Assembly (NCBI RefSeq): GCF_042684585.1
Contig: NZ_JBHULS010000005.1
Span: forward strand, 52,031-116,030
DNA length: 64,000 nt
Direction of reading: 5' to 3'
Source: Algorimicrobium sediminis
Lineage (GTDB): Bacteria > Bacteroidota > Bacteroidia > Flavobacteriales > Flavobacteriaceae
Part shown: positions 1 through 9,209 of the stretch, piece after piece
Layout: every line of letters starts with the position of its first letter
Numbering within the stretch: position 1 is the stretch's first letter
Notes under the pieces: generated by a model
What the model saw: only the letters and a program-made list of their open reading frames with translations
Databases searched by the model: none
Told to the model about the DNA's origin: nothing
Translations under genes and position numbers: made by a program

Positions 1-912
1 AAGCTAAATAAAGATATTGATATCGAATTCGATACCGCTAACTATATTGATGAATATTACGCCGAAGTTATGGATACCATGTATTTGCCTCTAGAGGAGT
101 CTTATAATGGTCAGCGTACTTGGGATGTTAAGAAATTTAAATTTCAATATACTTATATGGATATTGAAAAGGCGGCTAAAATGCATAACAAAGGTAAAAA
201 GCGTTCAGAATTTTTAATTACAGAAGCGGTGGAGGTGTATCCAGATACTACTGCTTGGATTCGCGATTTTGCCTATTCTTATAACGAGCCTATGCACAAC
301 GATTATTTTTGGCATGCGGCTTACGACGATTATCCAGTTGTAGGCGTGTCTTGGAAACAAGCTAATGCGTTTTGCGAATGGCGTACGCTATACCATAATG
401 CAGCCAGAAAACGTTCCAAAAAACACAATGTGCCAAAATACCGTTTGCCGTCTGAAGCAGAGTGGGAGTATGCAGCGCGTGGTGGTTTGCAAGCGGCAAC
501 TTACCCATGGGGTGGGCCTTATACCAAAAATGATAGAGGTTGTTTTATGGCAAACTTTAAACCGTTACGTGGCGATTATGCCGCCGATCAGGCCTTGTAC
601 ACCGTAGAAGCTAAATCCTATGAAGCTAACGATTATAATTTATACAACATGTCTGGTAACGTAGCCGAATGGGTACACGCTTCTTACGATCCGTCTTCAT
701 ACGAGTTTGTATCGAGTATAAACCCAAGTGTAAACGATATTAATAACAACCGTAAAGTGGTGCGCGGTGGTTCATGGAAAGATGTAGCTTATTATCTACA
801 AGTAAGTTCACGTGATTATGAGTATGCCGATTCGGCAAGAAGTTATATTGGCTTCCGTACCGTACAGGATTATCTGGGCACAGATATTACATTAAACGGC
901 TTAAACCGCTAA
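1..912 (+). CDS. gldK: Gliding motility/T9SS lipoprotein GldK, C-terminal part
   Basis: This is the 3' end of an open frame that runs in from the left edge, so the first Met at 70 is not the true start. It encodes the formylglycine-generating-enzyme (SUMF1) fold seen in GldK: YPVVGVSWKQANAFCEWR, RLPSEAEWEYAARGG, YNLYNMSGNVAEWV and a closing VVRGGSW...GFRTV are all present. In the gliding/type IX secretion machine GldK is an outer-membrane lipoprotein that forms a periplasmic ring with GldN. The lipobox lies upstream of the window. It is followed in order by gldL, gldM and gldN, which is the conserved operon order and makes the assignment safe. Confidence 0.95.
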   Translation, partial: KLNKDIDIEFDTANYIDEYYAEVMDTMYLPLEESYNGQRTWDVKKFKFQYTYMDIEKAAKMHNKGKKRSEFLITEAVEVYPDTTAWIRDFAYSYNEPMHNDYFWHAAYDDYPVVGVSWKQANAFCEWRTLYHNAARKRSKKHNVPKYRLPSEAEWEYAARGGLQAATYPWGGPYTKNDRGCFMANFKPLRGDYAADQALYTVEAKSYEANDYNLYNMSGNVAEWVHASYDPSSYEFVSSINPSVNDINNNRKVVRGGSWKDVAYYLQVSSRDYEYADSARSYIGFRTVQDYLGTDITLNGLNR

Positions 913-974
913 ACAAACATTGTAAACTAAACTAAACTATAAACAACAATTAAACTAAACTAAAACTAAAAATT

Positions 975-1625
975 ATGGCACAATCAAAAGGATTCAAGAA
1001 ATTTATGGCAATGGCTTACGGATTAGGAGCATCTATTGTTATTATTGGCGCATTATTCAAAATTATTCACTTTGAAATAGGCCCATTAACAGGTAACGTG
1101 ATGTTAACAATTGGTCTGGTAACCGAAGCTTTAATTTTCGCACTATCAGCTTTTGAACCAGTAGACAACGAATTAGACTGGTCTTTAGTGTATCCTGAAT
1201 TAGCTGGCGGCGCAGCAAAAACTGCTAGCAAAAAGAAAGAACAACCTCAAGAAGCAGAAGGTTTATTATCTAAAAAATTAGATAACTTATTAAAAGAAGC
1301 TAAAATTGATGGCGAATTAATGGCATCATTAGGAAACAGCATTAAAAACTTTGAAGGTGCCGCTAAAGGTATTGCACCAACAGTAGATTCTATTGCTGCT
1401 ACTAAAAAGTATGGCGAAGAGTTATCATTAGCAGCTGCACAAATGGAATCTTTAAACAGCTTGTACAAAGTACAATTAGAAAGTGTAAATCGTCAAGCTA
1501 CAATTAACGAAGAGTCTGTAGAAAACGCACAAAAATTAAAAGAGCAAATGCAATCCTTGGCATCTAACCTGTCATCCTTAAATGGTGTATATGGTGGTAT
1601 GTTATCTGCAATGAACAAAAACTAA
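975..1625 (+). CDS. gldL: GldL, inner-membrane component of the gliding/T9SS motor
   Basis: A 216-aa protein with two transmembrane helices near the N-terminus (about residues 13-32 and 38-57) and a long cytoplasmic, coiled-coil-rich tail. A conserved Glu sits at the end of the first helix (IIHFEIGPLTG). GldL and GldM together form the proton-driven motor that powers type IX secretion and gliding. The start is chosen because it gives the usual GldL N-terminus with lysines before helix 1. It lies 62 bp after gldK and 51 bp before gldM in the same operon. Length and position match the family. Confidence 0.96.
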   Translation: MAQSKGFKKFMAMAYGLGASIVIIGALFKIIHFEIGPLTGNVMLTIGLVTEALIFALSAFEPVDNELDWSLVYPELAGGAAKTASKKKEQPQEAEGLLSKKLDNLLKEAKIDGELMASLGNSIKNFEGAAKGIAPTVDSIAATKKYGEELSLAAAQMESLNSLYKVQLESVNRQATINEESVENAQKLKEQMQSLASNLSSLNGVYGGMLSAMNKN

Positions 1626-1676
1626 TTAAGTTTAGTAGTAACAATTTTAAGTAATTAACAAAAAACTAAATTAGAA

Positions 1677-3227
1677 ATGGCAGGAGGAAAATTATCTGCA
1701 AGGCAGAAAATGATTAACTTGATGTATTTGATCTTCATTGCAATGTTAGCATTGAATATGTCTAAAGAGGTGCTTTCCGCTTTCGGCTTAATGAACGAAA
1801 AGTTAGTCGAATCGAACGAGACAGCAACCATACGAAACCAGCAGTTTTTTGCAGGTTTAGAGCAGCAAGCTGCGGATAACGAATTAAAGTATGGTCCTTT
1901 AAAAAATCAAGCAGATCAAATTAATAAATTATCAAACGATTTTGATGCTTACATAGGTGGCATTAAAGCACAAATGGCTGCTACCGTTGAAAATCCGCAG
2001 GATTACGAGGTAATGGACAAGTCAGATTTTTTAAATAATCTGTGGTTTAAAGGCGATAAATTAAAGCCAGAAGGACAAGAATTTGTAGATAAAATTAACG
2101 AATACCGCGAAGGTGTTACAGCAATTTTAAGAACAAACCCAGAAATGTCTGCTATTGCAGCCGATGTTGAAAAGAAATTTTCTACAGAACCGGTTACAAA
2201 CAGAGATGGTAACAAAATAGATTGGTTAGATTACCACTATCGTGGGTTCCCATTAGTAGCTTCATTAACAAAAATGACAGCATTGCAAGCAGACATTAAA
2301 GCAACACAGTCTGAAGTATTATCGTCTATGTTAGCAGGAAAGTTAAAGGTAGAAGCGTCTTTAACTAATTTTGATGCCATTGTGGTACCAGACAAAACAG
2401 CTTTTTTTACAGGTGAAAATTTTACAGGTAGAATTATTTTAGGTAAAAAAGATAATACCTTAAAAGCAGATAAAGTAGTTGTTAACGGTAATGAATTATC
2501 GCAAGACGCTATGAAGGCCGGTGAAACCTTTTTAGATTTCCCTGCTGGAGCTGTAGGTGAGCAAGATATTAAAGGTCAATTTACCTTTATGGAAGGTGGT
2601 GAGCCAGTAGTTATCGATTTTGAAAGTACTTATGCAGTAGTACCTAAACCTAATTCGGCTACTATTTCTGCAGACAAAATGAACGTAGTATACCGTGGGG
2701 TTGCTAACCCAATGACTATTTCTTTTGCAGGTGTACCAGACAATAAAGTGTCTGCAACAGCACCTGGTTTACAGAAAGGTTCTGGAGCTGGTAAATATGT
2801 TATGAACCCAGGTTCTGGTCGTGAGGTTACTATAAATGTATCCGGTACGTTACCAGATGGTACATCGGTAAACGATAAAGCAACTTTCCGCATTAAGGAT
2901 ATTCCAAAACCAACAGGAGCTATTAGTGGTCAAACAGGAATTGTTAAATTACCACGAAATAGTGTTGAAATTTCAACTATTGGTGCTGTGTTAGACGAAT
3001 TCGATTTTGAATTACCAATTCAAGTTACTTCGTTTAAGTTAAAAGTACCAGGACAACCTTCTGTAAGTGTAAACGGAACCAAGTTAAACAGTCAAGCAAA
3101 AAATGCCTTACGTAAGGCAAGACGTGGAGATCAAATATCAATTTTCGATATTTCAGCGCAAATTAAAGGGAATTCATCGTACAAGTTAAAAGGTGTTTCG
3201 CCAGTAATTGTTGAATTAGCAAATTAA
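1677..3227 (+). CDS. gldM: GldM, periplasmic shaft of the gliding/T9SS motor
   Basis: A 516-aa protein that starts with MAGGKLSARQKMINLMYLIF, the typical GldM N-terminus, followed by one membrane helix (about residues 12-30) and a large periplasmic part made of repeated beta-domains. GldM dimers cross the periplasm and connect the GldL motor to the GldK/GldN ring. The length fits the family (about 510-530 aa). Operon position between gldL and gldN agrees. Confidence 0.97.
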   Translation: MAGGKLSARQKMINLMYLIFIAMLALNMSKEVLSAFGLMNEKLVESNETATIRNQQFFAGLEQQAADNELKYGPLKNQADQINKLSNDFDAYIGGIKAQMAATVENPQDYEVMDKSDFLNNLWFKGDKLKPEGQEFVDKINEYREGVTAILRTNPEMSAIAADVEKKFSTEPVTNRDGNKIDWLDYHYRGFPLVASLTKMTALQADIKATQSEVLSSMLAGKLKVEASLTNFDAIVVPDKTAFFTGENFTGRIILGKKDNTLKADKVVVNGNELSQDAMKAGETFLDFPAGAVGEQDIKGQFTFMEGGEPVVIDFESTYAVVPKPNSATISADKMNVVYRGVANPMTISFAGVPDNKVSATAPGLQKGSGAGKYVMNPGSGREVTINVSGTLPDGTSVNDKATFRIKDIPKPTGAISGQTGIVKLPRNSVEISTIGAVLDEFDFELPIQVTSFKLKVPGQPSVSVNGTKLNSQAKNALRKARRGDQISIFDISAQIKGNSSYKLKGVSPVIVELAN

Positions 3228-3276
3228 TATTGGTTTTAACATCTGATGTAATCCCAAATAATTAAAATTAAAACAG

Positions 3277-4176
3277 ATGAATTATAAAAGTTTTTTATTA
3301 ATCGTTTTAGGAGTGTCTTTCATGACAGCATCCTTTGCACAGGCAAATTTGTTAAGTGCTAAATCGCCAGACGAAATTGGCGTGCGCACAGAGGCACAAA
3401 AAATGGTGGACAACGATAAGCCTTTAGAGTATGGATATGTGGATGACCGTGATATCCTGTTTTCTAAAATGACTTGGGAACGCGTGATTTTAGATGAACG
3501 TGTTAACTTTCCGTTGTACTACCCAGTGGATACAAATAATATTGGAAAACACAGACGTTCCTTATTTGATGTGCTTTGGAAAAACGTAAAAAACGGTAAT
3601 ATAAAAACGGTTTATGACGATTCTTATTTTACCGCACAGCGAACGCTGAAGGATTTACGAACTAGCATGTCCAAGGTGGATACCCTGGATATTGGTTACG
3701 ATCAATTTAATGCCGATGGTTTCGTATCTCCAGAGTACATCATTAAAAGAGACATTACGTCCTACGATGTTAGCGCATATCTTATTAAAGGTTTGTGGTA
3801 CTTCGATAAGCGTCAGGCGGAGTTAAAATTCCGATTAATTGGTATTGCACCAGCGGCTCCAGACGTTAACTTTATCGATTCTGAAGACGAAGCAAACAAA
3901 GAACCAATTCCATTATTTTGGGTATTTTATCCAGATGTACGCGACATTTTGCATGAGGCAAAAGCGTTCAATAATGAAAACAGTTCAGTACCATTTTCAT
4001 TCGATCACTTGTTAAATTCCAGACGTTTTAACGGCATTATTTACAAAGAAGAAAATGTTTACGGCGACCGTCAGGTAACCGAGTATATTTCGGAAAACGC
4101 CTTAATGCAACTTCTAGAATCGGATAGAATTAAAGAAAAAATTCGAAATTTCGAATTAGATATGTGGTCCTATTAA
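3277..4176 (+). CDS. gldN: GldN, periplasmic ring protein of gliding/T9SS
   Basis: A 299-aa protein with an N-terminal signal peptide (hydrophobic residues about 4-20, cut likely after SFAQA). The body contains the family's conserved VNFPLYYP and PLFWVFYPDVRDIL stretches. GldN associates with GldK below the outer membrane and is required for secretion through the type IX pore. It is the last gene of the gldKLMN operon; a strong intrinsic terminator follows 24 bp after the stop. Confidence 0.96.
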   Translation: MNYKSFLLIVLGVSFMTASFAQANLLSAKSPDEIGVRTEAQKMVDNDKPLEYGYVDDRDILFSKMTWERVILDERVNFPLYYPVDTNNIGKHRRSLFDVLWKNVKNGNIKTVYDDSYFTAQRTLKDLRTSMSKVDTLDIGYDQFNADGFVSPEYIIKRDITSYDVSAYLIKGLWYFDKRQAELKFRLIGIAPAAPDVNFIDSEDEANKEPIPLFWVFYPDVRDILHEAKAFNNENSSVPFSFDHLLNSRRFNGIIYKEENVYGDRQVTEYISENALMQLLESDRIKEKIRNFELDMWSY

Positions 4177-4200
4177 CACTAGGAAACAAGCAATACAAAA

Positions 4201-4227
4201 CGCCCACCTTACAGTGGGCGTTTTTTT
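4201..4227 (+). terminator. Intrinsic terminator after gldN
   Basis: A 7-bp GC-rich stem (CGCCCAC / GTGGGCG) with a 6-nt loop is followed by seven T residues. It closes the gldKLMN operon. Confidence 0.93.
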
Positions 4228-4261
4228 ATGGGGTAACCTGTAATTTGTTCTAAATCCATAG

Positions 4262-4269
4262 TACCTTTG
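4262..4269 (+). promoter_or_regulatory. Bacteroidetes -7 promoter box before the FAD oxidoreductase
   Basis: TACCTTTG matches the Bacteroidetes TAnnTTTG box. The ATG of the next gene lies only five bases after it, so the transcript would have no or almost no leader. A TTTG at 4244-4247 could be the -33 element, though the 14-nt spacing is shorter than usual. Confidence 0.6.
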
Positions 4270-4274
4270 CATAC

Positions 4275-5312
4275 ATGAAAGTAGATTATATTGTAGTTGG
4301 CTTGGGTTTAGCCGGTATTGCGTTTTGCGAACAATTGCGCCAAGCTAAAAAGCGATTTGTAGTTTTTAATAATGCCTCACAACAGGCTTCTTTGGTAGCT
4401 GCAGGCATGTATAATCCTGTTATTTTAAAACGGTTTACCGAGGTTTGGATGGCACAAAAGCAATTAGATATTGCACTGCCTATGTACCAAGGTTTGGAGG
4501 CACTTTTAGGCCTACAGTTGGACTATAAAATGAATGTTTATCGCCGTTTGGCATCGGTAGAAGAGCAAAATGCCTGGTTTACCGCTATGGATAAACCAAA
4601 TCTAGAACCTTTTATGGCGCCAAAACTGGTAAAAAATACCAACGACCTTATAAATGCGCCTTTTCATTTAGGCGCGGTACAGCATGCGGGTAGGGTGGAT
4701 ACAGCTGCTTTAATCTCGGGATATAAAGCTTATTTATTAAAAAACAAGCAATTGCTTTCGGCTAGTTTCAACCATGCAGAGCTTAAACAGCGTGGTACAG
4801 AAGTTTCTTATACGGATATTCGGGCGCAACATGTGGTGTTTTGTGAAGGATTTGGCATGGCCCAAAATCCATTTTTTAACTATTTGCCCTTACAAGGCAA
4901 TAAAGGCGAGGTGCTTACTGTAAGGGTTCCAAATTTACACCTTAAAGATGCCATAAAAGCCGGTGTGTTTATTATGCCTAATTCGGACACCGATTATTAT
5001 GTTGGTGCTACCTACAATCGGTTTGATGTTACTAACACACCTACCCAAAAGGGTAAAGACGAGTTGTTACGGAAGTTACAAGTTTTTTTAAAGCGGTCGC
5101 CCAGTATATTAAAGCATGAGGCGGGAATACGGCCAACGGTACCAGACAGGCGTCCGCTGGTTGGAAGCCATCCGGAGTTTAAGCAGTTACACGTTTTAAA
5201 CGGTATGGGCTCGCGTGGTGTTATGATTGCGCCATATGCTGCACAAGCGCTATATAATTACATAGAAAATAAGTGTCCTTTAAATCCGGAAATAGCCATT
5301 AGTCGCTTTTAA
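4275..5312 (+). CDS. FAD-dependent oxidoreductase, DAO/glycine-oxidase-like
   Basis: A 345-aa soluble flavoprotein. The dinucleotide-binding motif is at residues 5-20 (IVVGLGLAGIAF) and the C-terminal FAD contact region contains AGIRPTVPDRRPLVG followed by HVLNGMGSRGVMIAPYAA. This is the pattern of the D-amino-acid oxidase (DAO) superfamily, which oxidises C-N bonds of amines or amino acids. The substrate cannot be told from sequence. The start is fixed because the FAD motif begins at residue 5. It converges on the DUF983 gene with a 4-bp overlap of the ends. Confidence 0.82.
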   Translation: MKVDYIVVGLGLAGIAFCEQLRQAKKRFVVFNNASQQASLVAAGMYNPVILKRFTEVWMAQKQLDIALPMYQGLEALLGLQLDYKMNVYRRLASVEEQNAWFTAMDKPNLEPFMAPKLVKNTNDLINAPFHLGAVQHAGRVDTAALISGYKAYLLKNKQLLSASFNHAELKQRGTEVSYTDIRAQHVVFCEGFGMAQNPFFNYLPLQGNKGEVLTVRVPNLHLKDAIKAGVFIMPNSDTDYYVGATYNRFDVTNTPTQKGKDELLRKLQVFLKRSPSILKHEAGIRPTVPDRRPLVGSHPEFKQLHVLNGMGSRGVMIAPYAAQALYNYIENKCPLNPEIAISRF

Positions 5313-5692
5313 CGTCTTATTTTAGTTTTATCGAACTTAACAAACATATTAATCCAAATATTTCTGGAAAGACGCATAATTACAGGCGCAAAAACGACTA
5401 GCGTACCTACTATGGCAATAAAAGCGGTTACTAAATTGCTTCCTAAAAAAAGATAACTAATTATAAAAGCAGCCACTGCAAAGGCGATGCCAACGGCATA
5501 GCTAACATACATAGAGCCATAAAAAAACGAAGGCTCGATATAAAATTTAAAGCCACAATGCGTGCAATTTTCGTGCATTTTTTGCACTGTTTTTATAGCA
5601 TACGGGTTGGTATTAACATACATAGATGCCTGATGGCATTTTGGGCATGCCCCTGTAAAAATACTATAAAGCTTGGTTCCTTTTGTTATCAT
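5309..5692 (-). CDS. DUF983 family membrane protein
   Basis: A 127-aa protein with a cytoplasmic zinc-ribbon-like N-terminus (CPKCHQASM at about residues 15-23 and CTHCGFKF at about 43-50) followed by two transmembrane helices (about 62-80 and 85-107). This layout defines DUF983, a common Bacteroidetes and Alphaproteobacteria family of unknown function. Its end overlaps the end of the convergent FAD oxidoreductase by 4 bp. Confidence 0.85.
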   Translation of the reverse strand: MITKGTKLYSIFTGACPKCHQASMYVNTNPYAIKTVQKMHENCTHCGFKFYIEPSFFYGSMYVSYAVGIAFAVAAFIISYLFLGSNLVTAFIAIVGTLVVFAPVIMRLSRNIWINMFVKFDKTKIRR

Positions 5693-5711
5693 GTTTATTA
5701 GTTTATTTTTG
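5682..5711 (+). promoter_or_regulatory. Predicted promoter for the ABC-F gene
   Basis: TTTG at 5682-5685 and TATTTTTG at 5704-5711 are separated by 18 nt, a good match to the Bacteroidetes -33/-7 pattern. It lies about 105 bp before the ABC-F start at 5816 and inside the first codons of the divergent DUF983 gene. Confidence 0.55.
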
Positions 5712-5815
5712 TATCCGTGGCAAACACGGTGTCTAATAAAAGCCTTTCTTGTTAAAAAAGACTAGCACAAAATTAGGCAATTTATTTAATACACCCCTGT
5801 AACAATTGTAACATA

Positions 5816-7735
5816 ATGCTTAATATTCATAATCTTTCGGTGTCTTTTCAAGGCGATTATTTATTTGAAGATATTTCTTTTAAAATTACCGCTGGAGACC
5901 GCATAGGCTTAATTGGTAAAAATGGCGCAGGCAAGTCTACCATGCTAAAAATACTAGCCAAAAACATGGAGCCCGATTCTGGCCAGATGGCAACCGATAA
6001 AAATTTGCGTATTGGGTTTTTAAAACAAGATATCGATTTTGTAGCAGGCCGAACCGTATTGGAGGAATCCTACGAGGCTTTTAAAGAACTTAAAAGCCTG
6101 GAAATGCAGTTAGAAGCTATTAACACCCAGTTAGCTACCCGCACCGATTATGACAGTGATGCGTACCATGAATTAATGGTAGGCGTTAACGATTTGCAAC
6201 ATCAGTACGAAATTTTGGGCGGTTATAATTACCAAGGCGAAACAGAAAAAGTGTTGCAAGGTCTCGGTTTTAAGCGAAGCGATTTTGATAAGTTAACCGA
6301 TACCTTTTCGGGAGGTTGGCGCATGCGTATTGAGTTGGCAAAGCTTTTGCTTCAAAATAACGACTTACTGCTTTTAGATGAGCCTACCAACCACTTGGAT
6401 ATTGAATCTATTATTTGGTTAGAAGGCTTTTTAGTAAGTTATCCGGGTGCTGTTGTTATTGTTTCGCACGACAAAATGTTTTTAGATCATGTTACAAACA
6501 GAACTATTGAAATTTCATTGGGGCGTATTTACGATTTTAATAAACCGTATTCGCAGTTTTTAACATTGAGGCAAGAAATAAAGGAACAGCAGTTAGCTAC
6601 TCAAAAAAATCAGCAAAAGGAAATAGAACAAACCGAAAAACTTATCGAGAAATTTAGAGCAAAAGCCTCTAAAGCAACCATGGCCCAATCCTTGATAAAA
6701 AAGTTGGAACGTATGGATAGGATTTCGGTAGATGCAGACGATAACAGTGTTATGTCCTTACAATTTCCAGTTTCTATTACACCGGGTAAGGTGGTTGTTG
6801 AGGCCGAAAATATTACCAAAACCTATGGCGATTTAACGGTTTTGAAAAACATAAACTTACATGTAGCTAGAGGGGTGAAAACAGCTTTTGTTGGTCAGAA
6901 TGGTCAAGGAAAATCAACTTTAGCAAAAATTATAGTAGGCGAGTTGTCCTGTCAAGGGAGCTTAAAGCTGGGGCATAATGTGCAAATAGGTTATTTTGCC
7001 CAAAATCAATCAGATTATTTAGATGGCAATAAAACGGTATTAGATACCATGATTGACGCCGCTAATGAAACCAATAGAAGTCGTGTACGCGATATTCTTG
7101 GCTCTTTTTTGTTTCGTGGCGAAGAGGTCGATAAATACGTGCGCGTATTGTCTGGTGGCGAACGCAATAGGTTGGCTTTGGCAAAACTTATGCTACAACC
7201 GTTTAATGTTTTGGTTATGGATGAGCCCACCAACCACCTAGATATTCAATCTAAAAATGTACTAAAAGAAGCGCTTAAAAAATTTGAAGGAACGCTTATT
7301 TTAGTCTCGCACGACCGCGATTTTCTGCAAGGTCTCACCGATACGGTTTACGAATTTAAAGACCATAAAATAACCGAGTATTTAGGAAATATTGATTTTT
7401 ATCTAGAACAGCGCCAAGTAGATAACTTACGCGAGGTAGAGCGCCGCGAAATAGCCAAGCAATCGCCCAAGGAAAGCAATAAACAACAGTACGAAAATCA
7501 GAAGAAACGGAAATCACTCAATAATAAATTAAGTAATATAGAATCCAAAATTCAGCAATTAGAAAAAACAATTAAAACACTAGATGTTGCTTTAGCCACT
7601 AATTACGATGAGACGGTATCCGATCCGCAATTTTTTGAAACCTATCAAGCAAAAAAAGATACACTGGACACCCTAATGATGGAATGGGAGCAGGTTCAAG
7701 AAACACTAGACGCGTTGCATGACGCGGATGCTTAA
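5816..7735 (+). CDS. ABC-F family ATPase (Uup/EttA-like)
   Basis: A 639-aa cytosolic protein with two fused ATPase domains and no membrane segment. Domain 1 has Walker A GKNGAGKST (about residue 38) and signature FSGGWRMRIELA with LLLLDEPTNHLDIES; domain 2 has GQNGQGKST and LSGGERNRLALA with LVMDEPTNHLDIQS. The linker is charged and helical, as in ABC-F proteins that act on the ribosome, and the C-terminus is a Uup-like coiled coil (from about residue 555). The family works in translation or antibiotic protection; which role applies here cannot be decided. Confidence 0.92.
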   Translation: MLNIHNLSVSFQGDYLFEDISFKITAGDRIGLIGKNGAGKSTMLKILAKNMEPDSGQMATDKNLRIGFLKQDIDFVAGRTVLEESYEAFKELKSLEMQLEAINTQLATRTDYDSDAYHELMVGVNDLQHQYEILGGYNYQGETEKVLQGLGFKRSDFDKLTDTFSGGWRMRIELAKLLLQNNDLLLLDEPTNHLDIESIIWLEGFLVSYPGAVVIVSHDKMFLDHVTNRTIEISLGRIYDFNKPYSQFLTLRQEIKEQQLATQKNQQKEIEQTEKLIEKFRAKASKATMAQSLIKKLERMDRISVDADDNSVMSLQFPVSITPGKVVVEAENITKTYGDLTVLKNINLHVARGVKTAFVGQNGQGKSTLAKIIVGELSCQGSLKLGHNVQIGYFAQNQSDYLDGNKTVLDTMIDAANETNRSRVRDILGSFLFRGEEVDKYVRVLSGGERNRLALAKLMLQPFNVLVMDEPTNHLDIQSKNVLKEALKKFEGTLILVSHDRDFLQGLTDTVYEFKDHKITEYLGNIDFYLEQRQVDNLREVERREIAKQSPKESNKQQYENQKKRKSLNNKLSNIESKIQQLEKTIKTLDVALATNYDETVSDPQFFETYQAKKDTLDTLMMEWEQVQETLDALHDADA

Positions 7736-7835
7736 CGAACTAGGGTACAAAATGATGTATTTTATCGATTAAATTTGTTTTTAATCTATATTCTGTCTAA
7801 TATTGGTTTATAAAATCAAGCTAATAATCAATATT

Positions 7836-8576
7836 ATGAAAACCTACGCATTATCAATTCTTCTTGTATTGTTAAGTCCCCTAATACAAGCGGCTGTACC
7901 CAACAGCGAAAAAGAAGCCTTATTGGCACTATATAACGCTACAAACGGAAACAACTGGACACACACCTGGCATTTGTCTAAACCCATAAATACGTGGCAT
8001 GGTATTACCGTTAAAAACAATCGGGTAGTAGCAATTAATTTGGAGTTTAATAATTTGGAGGGCAGCTTACCCGATGCTTTGGGTAATTTAACCTATGTAA
8101 CCAAGTTAAATTTTGGTTTAAATAATTTAAGTGGCCCTATTCCGGAATCCATTGGTCGGTTAAGTAAGTTAGAATATTTAAACCTAGCCATGAATAGTTT
8201 AACCGGGCATATTCCAGAAACTATTGGCAATCTTACAAATTTGAAGCACCTAGAATTAGGCAGTAACCAATTATCAGGAACCATTCCTAAAACTATAAGT
8301 TCCTTACAAAAGTTAGTAAAATTAAGTTTAATTGATAATAAGATAAGTGGCGAAATTCCCATAGAGATTATGGCTTTAGTACAATTAGAAGAAATTGTAT
8401 TAGCCAATAATATGTTAACGGGCAATGTTCCTTTTGAACTGTCTTATTTCCCTAATTTAAAAACATTTATGGTAAACGATAACAAACTCAATCAGGAGTA
8501 TATTAGCGTTATAAACGGAAATAATCCAAACTTAATAGATTTAAATTCGGGTTCTGTCATAACGGACAACGATTAG
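7836..8576 (+). CDS. Secreted leucine-rich-repeat protein
   Basis: A 246-aa protein beginning MKTYALSILLVLLSPLIQAA, a signal peptide likely cut near residue 20. I choose the ATG at 7836 rather than the upstream TTG at 7803 because it starts directly at the signal peptide. The mature part begins with a plant-like LRR cap (SEKEALLALYNATNG..W) and about six 24-residue repeats of the type LxxLxLxxNxLxGxIPxxIGxL. Such proteins usually bind other proteins or glycans at the surface. No type IX sorting domain is visible at the C-terminus. Confidence 0.87.
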   Translation: MKTYALSILLVLLSPLIQAAVPNSEKEALLALYNATNGNNWTHTWHLSKPINTWHGITVKNNRVVAINLEFNNLEGSLPDALGNLTYVTKLNFGLNNLSGPIPESIGRLSKLEYLNLAMNSLTGHIPETIGNLTNLKHLELGSNQLSGTIPKTISSLQKLVKLSLIDNKISGEIPIEIMALVQLEEIVLANNMLTGNVPFELSYFPNLKTFMVNDNKLNQEYISVINGNNPNLIDLNSGSVITDND

Positions 8577-8603
8577 AGCAACTAAAAGTAGCAGAAAAGC
8601 CAA

Positions 8604-8635
8604 AGAGATTATATTACATAATCTCTTTTTTTTTT
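8604..8635 (+). terminator. Intrinsic terminator after the LRR gene
   Basis: A perfect 9-bp stem (AGAGATTAT / ATAATCTCT) with a 5-nt loop is followed by a long T run. It ends 11 bp before the CPXCG gene. Confidence 0.88.
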
Positions 8636-8646
8636 ATTTTAGCTAT

Positions 8647-8829
8647 ATGGATGAACATACATTTCAGTGCCCATATTGTTGGGAAACAGTTTCCATGCTT
8701 TTAGATAGCTCCATATCTGAACAGCAGTATATTGAAGATTGCGAAGTTTGCTGCAATCCCATAGAAATTACAGTACATTTTGACGATCAAGTTTTAGTAG
8801 GTTTTCAAGCCGAAAGCATTGAACAATAA
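8647..8829 (+). CDS. CPXCG-motif cysteine-rich small protein
   Basis: A 60-aa protein with two cysteine pairs, CPYC at about residues 8-11 and CEVC at about 31-34, followed by an acidic tail. This is the layout of the CPXCG zinc-ribbon family, widespread and of unknown function. The second pair reads CEVCC, so an extra Cys is present. It is a single-gene unit between a terminator and the tRNA promoter. Confidence 0.85.
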   Translation: MDEHTFQCPYCWETVSMLLDSSISEQQYIEDCEVCCNPIEITVHFDDQVLVGFQAESIEQ

Positions 8830-8846
8830 TTTTTATTCAAATCTTG

Positions 8847-8876
8847 TTGGAATATCTAAAAAGCTTTGTATATTTG
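8847..8876 (+). promoter_or_regulatory. Promoter of the initiator tRNA gene
   Basis: A TTG at 8847-8849 and TATATTTG at 8869-8876 fit the Bacteroidetes -33/-7 pattern with 19 nt between. The box lies 75 bp before the tRNA and is on the chromosomal side of the island junction, so the tRNA at 8951 is the expressed copy. Confidence 0.7.
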
Positions 8877-8950
8877 CAGTCCGAAACAACAACACCGAAA
8901 GTTATGATTTGGTTTAGTTAAAAGCTAGTTAGTTGTTTTGGAATTTAAAT

Positions 8951-9026
<76 letters not shown>

Positions 9027-9030
9027 AATA

Positions 9031-9060
9031 AGAGTAATCAGAAATGATTACTCTTTTTTT
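9031..9060 (+). terminator. Terminator after tRNA-fMet
   Basis: A perfect 10-bp stem (AGAGTAATCA / TGATTACTCT) with GAAA loop and a T run. A near copy follows the right repeat at 27850. Confidence 0.9.
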
Positions 9061-9137
9061 ATGCAGTAAATTCAAGGATTTACACGCTATCTTCTATTTC
9101 TGTAAAAACCTTCATAAGCTTAATACCTTCATTTAAA

Positions 9138-9178
9138 GGTGCACTTTTCGGTATCAATTTTTAATGTCGAGGTATCAC
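9138..9178 (+). repeat. GGYAYCAC direct repeats, left end (possible integrase arm sites)
   Basis: Three related motifs, GGTGCACT at 9138, GGTATCAA at 9150 and GGTATCAC at 9171, each followed by a T run. The first two start 12 bp apart. The same motif with the same 12-bp spacing occurs near the right end at 27683 and 27695. Direct repeats flanking the core are expected of tyrosine-recombinase arm sites; the role is inferred. Confidence 0.5.
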
Positions 9179-9209
9179 TTTTTTAATATACCCTAAAACA
9201 CAGTAAACA

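Noticed and set aside
7803..7835. TTG start of the LRR protein
   Set aside because: The ATG at 7836 starts directly at a clean signal peptide.
7836..8576. Type IX secretion cargo domain on the LRR protein
   Set aside because: The C-terminus continues as LRR and lacks a conserved sorting domain.
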